Shown: positions 46,190-49,731 of the stretch, in pieces | How the letters are laid out: each line of letters begins with the position of its first letter | Numbering within the stretch: the first letter of the stretch is position 1 | NCBI GenBank assembly: GCA_019084485.1 | Contig: JAHRFU010000036.1 | Coordinates: forward strand, 1-49,731 | Direction of reading: 5' to 3' | From: Desulforudis sp. | GTDB lineage: Bacteria > Bacillota > Desulfotomaculia > Desulfotomaculales > Desulforudaceae | Length of the DNA: 49,731 nt | Translations under genes and position numbers: made by a program | Notes under the pieces: model-generated | Seen by the model: the letters and a program-made list of their open reading frames with translations, nothing else | What the model was told of the DNA's origin: nothing | The model's database searches: none

Positions 46190-46270
46190 AAAGAAATCAC
46201 TTTTGTCCCGCGAGGTGATTGCTAAATAGCACACTCTGTTTTAAAAATGGCAATCGTGGTTCTTCCTTCC
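46190..46270 (+). other. Structured 5' leader of the chemoreceptor-like gene
   Basis: The leader between promoter and start is about 110 nt. It contains TCAC...GGTGA, TGCTAAATAGCA and a longer-range GATTGC/GCAATC pair, suggesting a small folded RNA. It does not match a riboswitch class I know, including the c-di-GMP GEMM consensus. Confidence 0.3.
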
Positions 46271-46295
46271 TGAGCTGAGCAAGGAGGTGGATCCC

Positions 46296-47900
46296 TTGAG
46301 CATTCGGCAAAAGATCATAACCGGATATTTGGTTACATTCTTCTTTTTTGTAATTACCGGTCTCGTCGGGCTTACCGCCATGAGTAGTATGCAACGCTCC
46401 TATGAGCAGCTGATCGAAAGGCGCGTAAGCCTGGTGCACGAGACCCAGCAGATGCTCTTGTCATTTGAATATGAAGCCCTTATGGCTCGGACCTTCTATC
46501 TGACGGGACAAGAAGAGTGGGAGGCCGAATACCGCAAACAGGCTCTCCGCACCGAGCAAACCCTAAGAAGCATCGAGAGTCAACTGATCAGCCAGGAAGA
46601 ACGCGCCCTTTTCGCACACCTTTCCCGATCAGTTCTTAATTTTGTCACGGACTACGCTGAACCTCTGATCGCCGTACGTAAGCAGGAGGATCTGTCCGAG
46701 AGCGAACGGATCTCCAGAATCATCGAAGCCACGATCGCTCAGAAGGGTACTGTGCGCGGCATCATCCGCCTGGGTGAGGACTTCGTAGACTACCAGCGCG
46801 ACTTGATGACCCAGTCGGTACAACAAAACGCGGAATGGATCACCCGGATTCAGATCATCACTTCGGCGATGGCTGCCCTTTGCCTCATCCTCGGACTCGG
46901 GTTGGCCTGGTATCTCTCCCGGACCATCGTAGAGCCGGTGTGGCGGCTGGAGGAGGCTGCGGCCAGAGTAGGCCGGGGAGACCTTTCGGGCTCCGATCTG
47001 AACCTCGAATCACGGGATGAAATGGGCCGGTTGTCCCGTTCCTTTTCGACTATGGTGGGTGACTTGCGCCTGCTGACCGGCCGGATCAGTAACACCTCTC
47101 AGCAGGTTGCCCGGCTGACCGGAGAGATCCGGACCAATTCCGAGTTGGCGGCTGATGCCGCAAGCCAGACGGCGAACGTGTTGGTTAAGACGACCGGGAA
47201 GATTCAGCTGATGGTCGGAGTGGCCCGTGAAGTCGCGGCGACTTCCGACAAGGCCCGGCAAAGAGCCCACCAAGTGGAAGAAATGGCTACCAGCTTCCTG
47301 TCTCAGATGGAAAAAAGCCGTCTGCTTACAGTTCGTGCCGGCTCCGCCCTGCGGGAGCTGGAGAATAAACTGGAGAGCGTCGACCAGGTCAACGAATTCG
47401 TGAAGGCGCTTGCGGAACAGGCCGCTCTACTGGCCCGCAGAGCAGCCACCGAAGTGGCTTTTGCCGATGGCGGCCAGATCGCTGACAAAAGCCAGGATGG
47501 AACGCGAAACTTCGTGGCCTTGGCGGGTGAAATGCATAACCGGGCTAAAGACGCCGTGGAAGCCACCAGAAATGTTTCGGGCCTGATCGATAGTGTCCAG
47601 GAGCACGCGCGTGAAGCGGTAACCCTCATGGATGAAGACTTCAAGATCATTTCCAGCGGTCACCAACTGGCGACCGAGACAGGTGAAGCCTTCCGAGACA
47701 TAATCATTCAGGTCCAAACTCTCGCCCGCCAGATGCAGGAGGCGGCGGTCCTTTCTGAGCAGATCGCCCAGAGCCTCGGCAAGATATCGCTACACACGGA
47801 AGAGCAAAGTAACCTAAGTGCACAGGCAGCGGTAGCAACAGAAACCTTAAACCGCCTAGTGAGTGAGCTGGACCAGGCAATCGGCGCTTTTAGGAGCTAA
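46296..47900 (+). CDS. Chemoreceptor-like sensor with degenerate signalling tip
   Basis: A 534-residue membrane protein built like a methyl-accepting chemotaxis protein: transmembrane 1 (YLVTFFFFVITGLVGLTAM), a helical extracellular 4HB-type domain (about 35-185), transmembrane 2 (IITSAMAALCLILGLGLAWYL), HAMP (about 210-260) and a long coiled coil. The place of the hairpin tip, normally close to EQTNLLALNAAIEAARAGE, reads AEQAALLARRAATEVAFADGG, so most CheA/CheW contact residues are missing. It may signal through another partner or act as a structural sensor. Start is TTG 46296, eight bases after AAGGAGG; GTG 46287 overlaps that site. Confidence 0.85.
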   Translation: MSIRQKIITGYLVTFFFFVITGLVGLTAMSSMQRSYEQLIERRVSLVHETQQMLLSFEYEALMARTFYLTGQEEWEAEYRKQALRTEQTLRSIESQLISQEERALFAHLSRSVLNFVTDYAEPLIAVRKQEDLSESERISRIIEATIAQKGTVRGIIRLGEDFVDYQRDLMTQSVQQNAEWITRIQIITSAMAALCLILGLGLAWYLSRTIVEPVWRLEEAAARVGRGDLSGSDLNLESRDEMGRLSRSFSTMVGDLRLLTGRISNTSQQVARLTGEIRTNSELAADAASQTANVLVKTTGKIQLMVGVAREVAATSDKARQRAHQVEEMATSFLSQMEKSRLLTVRAGSALRELENKLESVDQVNEFVKALAEQAALLARRAATEVAFADGGQIADKSQDGTRNFVALAGEMHNRAKDAVEATRNVSGLIDSVQEHAREAVTLMDEDFKIISSGHQLATETGEAFRDIIIQVQTLARQMQEAAVLSEQIAQSLGKISLHTEEQSNLSAQAAVATETLNRLVSELDQAIGAFRS

Positions 47901-47922
47901 CAAGCCACTTATTTCAGCACGC

Positions 47923-47966
47923 AGAGGCCGTTCGTTCAGTAAGAACCGAGCGGCCTCTTTCTCTGT
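47923..47966 (+). terminator. Terminator between the chemoreceptor-like gene and spoIIR
   Basis: AGAGGCCG and CGGCCTCT pair around a 20-nt loop with additional TCG/CGA pairing, followed by TTTCTCTGTGTTTTG. It separates two convergent genes. Confidence 0.8.
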
Positions 47967-47973
47967 GTTTTGT

Positions 47974-48561
47974 CTACCTAATTCGATCCCAGAGCTCCAC
48001 AACTCGGAGTTTCATCTCCAGGTGTACCGGTCCTTCCTGCTGCCAGGCCACAACCGCCTCTTCCTGACTTCCCTCACCGGTGTACACAAAGCAAAGCGGG
48101 GGAAACAGGACGCACCACCAGTTGGAGCCACTGCCTTCACCTAAGACAACGCGCACGGCCTGGTACTTACCCTCCGGCAACACCAGACTGCCATATTCCC
48201 TGAGCGGAAAGTCAAAGGTGCCGAAGACGACTTGAACCGGATATGAGTAACCGGATGCCGTTACTTCCCGGCCGGCGGTCTCACGGATCAAATCCAGGTT
48301 TTGCAGGACAAATTCCCGGGCTTCATCTACGCTGTCTAATTCGCCAAGATTCGGGCGCAACGTCTCGGTCACGGTATCCCGGACACGCTGTTTGATAGCC
48401 TGATCTACCTCCGAATCACTGTTCGGAATTACGTGCAGTCGAATCAGGTTATCACGGCTATAGGCCTCAACGGCCCGGTCTTGCCAGCCGATCAGGCCGG
48501 TTCCGATTACGGCCAGGCCGAGTACAGCTACGGTAACATAGAGGATTCTCTTACTAATCAT
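47974..48561 (-). CDS. spoIIR: Stage II sporulation protein R
   Basis: SpoIIR (195 residues) is secreted from the forespore and triggers SpoIIGA to process pro-sigma-E in the mother cell. It has an N-terminal signal/anchor (ILYVTVAVLGLAVIGTGLIG) and the family core LIRLHVIPNSDSEVDQAIKQRVRDTVTE, SYPVQVVFGTFDFPLREYGSLVLPEGKYQAVRVVLGEGSGSNWWCVLFPPLCFV. It lies 34 bases downstream of sigG with no clear promoter of its own, so it is probably cotranscribed. A GGGGAG site inside a small GAAA-loop hairpin precedes the ATG. Confidence 0.94.
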   Translation of the reverse strand: MISKRILYVTVAVLGLAVIGTGLIGWQDRAVEAYSRDNLIRLHVIPNSDSEVDQAIKQRVRDTVTETLRPNLGELDSVDEAREFVLQNLDLIRETAGREVTASGYSYPVQVVFGTFDFPLREYGSLVLPEGKYQAVRVVLGEGSGSNWWCVLFPPLCFVYTGEGSQEEAVVAWQQEGPVHLEMKLRVVELWDRIR

Positions 48562-48595
48562 ATCTCCCTCTCCCCTTTCGGGGATCCTTTCAGAA

Positions 48596-49366
48596 TCAGA
48601 TGTGTTTTCGCATGTGATTCAGGGCGGCCTTTTCCAGCCTGGACACCTGAGCCTGTGAAATACCGATCTCTTCAGCCACTTCCATCTGGGTTTTCCCTTC
48701 AAAGAACCGCAGGGTCAGAATCATTCTCTCCCTCTGACTCAGACGCCGGAGGGCATCCCTGATCGCAATCCCTTCGAGCCAGGTGGCATCCTGGTTCTTC
48801 TCATCCGAGATCTGATCCATCACGAAGATCGGATCGCCTCCATCGTGGTAGATGGGTTCAAAGAGCGACAGTGGTTCCTGAATCGCATCCAGGGCGAAGA
48901 CGATGTCCTCCCTGGGAATGTTCAATTCCACTGCGATCTCAGTCACCGACGGCTCACGGGAGAACCGGTTGGCCAGGTTGTCCCTGATCTGAAGCGCCTT
49001 GTACGCAACATCCCTTAGTGACCGGGAAACCCGGATCGGGTTGTTGTCGCGCAGGTAGCGCCTGATTTCCCCGATAATCATCGGAACCGCGTAAGTCGAG
49101 AACTTGACGTTCTGGCTTAGGTCGAAGTTGTCAATGGCCTTGATCAGACCGATGCACCCGACCTGAAACAGGTCGTCCACGTACTCACCGCGGTTGGTGA
49201 ACCGCTGAATCACACTCAACACCAGCCTTAGGTTGCCGCTCATCAACTTGATTCGTGCGGTCGGATCTCCGGCTTGCATTTCCTCGAACAACCGGCGCAT
49301 TTCGCTCGAGGTCAGAACGGGGAGCTTCGACGTGTTAACGCCGCAGATCTCAACCTTATTCACCAA
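48596..49366 (-). CDS. sigG: RNA polymerase sporulation sigma factor SigG
   Basis: Sigma-G (256 residues) directs late forespore transcription. The start VNKVEICGVNTSKLPVL is diagnostic. Region 2 follows (LVLSVIQRFTNRGEYVDDLFQVGCIGLIKAIDNFDLSQNVKFSTYAVPMIIGEIRRYLRD), then region 3 (FALDAIQEPLSLFEPIYHDGGDPIFVMDQISDEK) and region 4 (LTLRFFEGKTQMEVAEEIGISQAQVSRLEKAAL). TTG 49366 is eight bases after AGGAGG and gives the normal N-terminus; an in-frame ATG at 49390 is upstream of that site. A sigma-F-type promoter precedes it. Confidence 0.97.
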   Translation of the reverse strand: MVNKVEICGVNTSKLPVLTSSEMRRLFEEMQAGDPTARIKLMSGNLRLVLSVIQRFTNRGEYVDDLFQVGCIGLIKAIDNFDLSQNVKFSTYAVPMIIGEIRRYLRDNNPIRVSRSLRDVAYKALQIRDNLANRFSREPSVTEIAVELNIPREDIVFALDAIQEPLSLFEPIYHDGGDPIFVMDQISDEKNQDATWLEGIAIRDALRRLSQRERMILTLRFFEGKTQMEVAEEIGISQAQVSRLEKAALNHMRKHI

Positions 49367-49400
49367 ATTAACAGCCTCCTGTGCGGGCATTGTTGATCTC

Positions 49401-49429
49401 AGTATTACCGCCGTTTTTTAGGCTTATAC
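49401..49429 (-). promoter_or_regulatory. Sigma-F-type promoter of sigG
   Basis: GTATA, a 15-base spacer and GGTAATACT on the minus strand, fitting the sigma-F consensus (GYWTA, N15, GGNNANAHT) at every defined position. The -10 lies about 35 bases before the sigG start. sigma-F control of sigG is known in Bacillus. Confidence 0.75.
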
Positions 49430-49470
49430 GTTGCAAGGGGGTGTCTGGCATGGGTTTTCATGGCATGAAG

Positions 49471-49503
49471 AAAGCACCCTCGATGCTTTGAGGGTGCTTT
49501 TTG
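49471..49503. terminator. Bidirectional terminator upstream of sigG
   Basis: AAAGCACCCTC and GAGGGTGCTTT form an 11-bp perfect stem with an 8-nt loop, with T-runs on both strands. It probably ends the operon upstream of sigG on the minus strand, outside the window. Confidence 0.85.
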
Positions 49504-49506
49504 TGG

Positions 49507-49636
49507 CCAGGAAAGGGGGACAGGCAACTTTTTCACGACGTAATCAACCCTACCACCTATCGCTTTGTATCATAGAAGTTTTAGAACGGGGATGTGTCTT
49601 ATATACGGGAAAAAGTAGCCTGTCCCCGTTTCCTGG
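49507..49636. mobile_element. 130-bp MITE-like inverted-repeat element
   Basis: The ends 49507-49534 and 49609-49636 are inverted copies matching at 26 of 28 positions; the core is GGGGACAGGC followed by ACTTTTTC. The 74-bp interior has no ORF. The same GGGGACAG end occurs beside ileS near 28.8 kb. Such elements fit a non-autonomous family moved by a REP-type/IS200-like transposase, which is inference. Confidence 0.75.
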
Positions 49637-49731
49637 CATCTCCCCGAATCCTGTAATCTACCCGTTTCCTTACCTCGACGAATCGAAACCAGGGAGAGTA
49701 CATAACGTCGTGAGAAATATGCCAGTCACCG

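Noticed and set aside
46190-46270. c-di-GMP (GEMM) riboswitch in front of the chemoreceptor-like gene
   Set aside because: The conserved GEMM core and tetraloop-receptor sequences are absent.

Overview
The window looks like a chromosomal piece of an endospore-forming, moderately high-GC Firmicute, most like the Desulfotomaculum/Pelotomaculum/Desulforudis group (Clostridia). The basis is a set of sporulation genes (sigG, spoIIR, cwlD, pdaB, ymxH/ylmC-type, ytaF, a YhcN/YlaJ-type lipoprotein), a T-box in front of ileS, and the order sigG...ylmC...ylmD(pgeF)...ylmE...sepF...ylmG...divIVA...ileS, which is an old Firmicute arrangement. The genus is inference; no rRNA is present.

Region 1 (1 to about 16,060) is an accessory island. 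A minus-strand defence operon reads hsdM, rhuM, a 30-codon copy of the hsdM tail, hsdS, gajA-like, gajB-like, hsdR. It is a type I restriction-modification operon that carries a RhuM-family gene and a complete Gabija-like pair (OLD/TOPRIM nuclease plus UvrD helicase) between its own genes. Most junctions overlap by 1 to 41 nt. Two scars suggest how the modules entered: a second copy of the hsdM 3' end just before hsdS, and a shared 9-nt word at the two edges of the AT-richer Gabija pair. hsdR is broken by a 28-bp tandem duplication and runs into a perfect 115-bp inverted repeat at the window edge. Upstream lie decayed recombinase/excisionase-like remnants, an unrecognised membrane zinc-ribbon protein, two tiny ORFs and a group II intron. 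A tRNA-Val(GAC) marks the right edge.

Region 2 (16.2-22.8 kb) carries spore cortex and envelope functions (D,D-carboxypeptidase, PdaB-type deacetylase, YhcN-type lipoprotein, CwlD amidase), a PAS-GGDEF-EAL protein and a DedA membrane protein. Region 3 (23.0-28.8 kb) is the housekeeping run polA-mutM-ytaF-coaE, then a small unknown gene and a lytic transglycosylase.

Region 4 (28.9-49.7 kb) is the ileS/division/sporulation super-cluster: ileS with promoter and T-box, yggU, divIVA, yggT, proC, sepF, yggS and an HlyD-like protein. A complete phosphate module follows (phoU-pstB-pstA-pstC-pstS with a Pho box, then phoR-phoP), cotranscribed with pgeF and a beta-CASP metallo-beta-lactamase gene. Beyond are fmdB-type and unknown small genes, a PRC-barrel sporulation gene, a degenerate chemoreceptor-like protein, spoIIR, and sigG with a near-perfect sigma-F promoter. 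Small inverted-repeat elements bounded by GGGGACAG sit after ileS and at the right end of the window.
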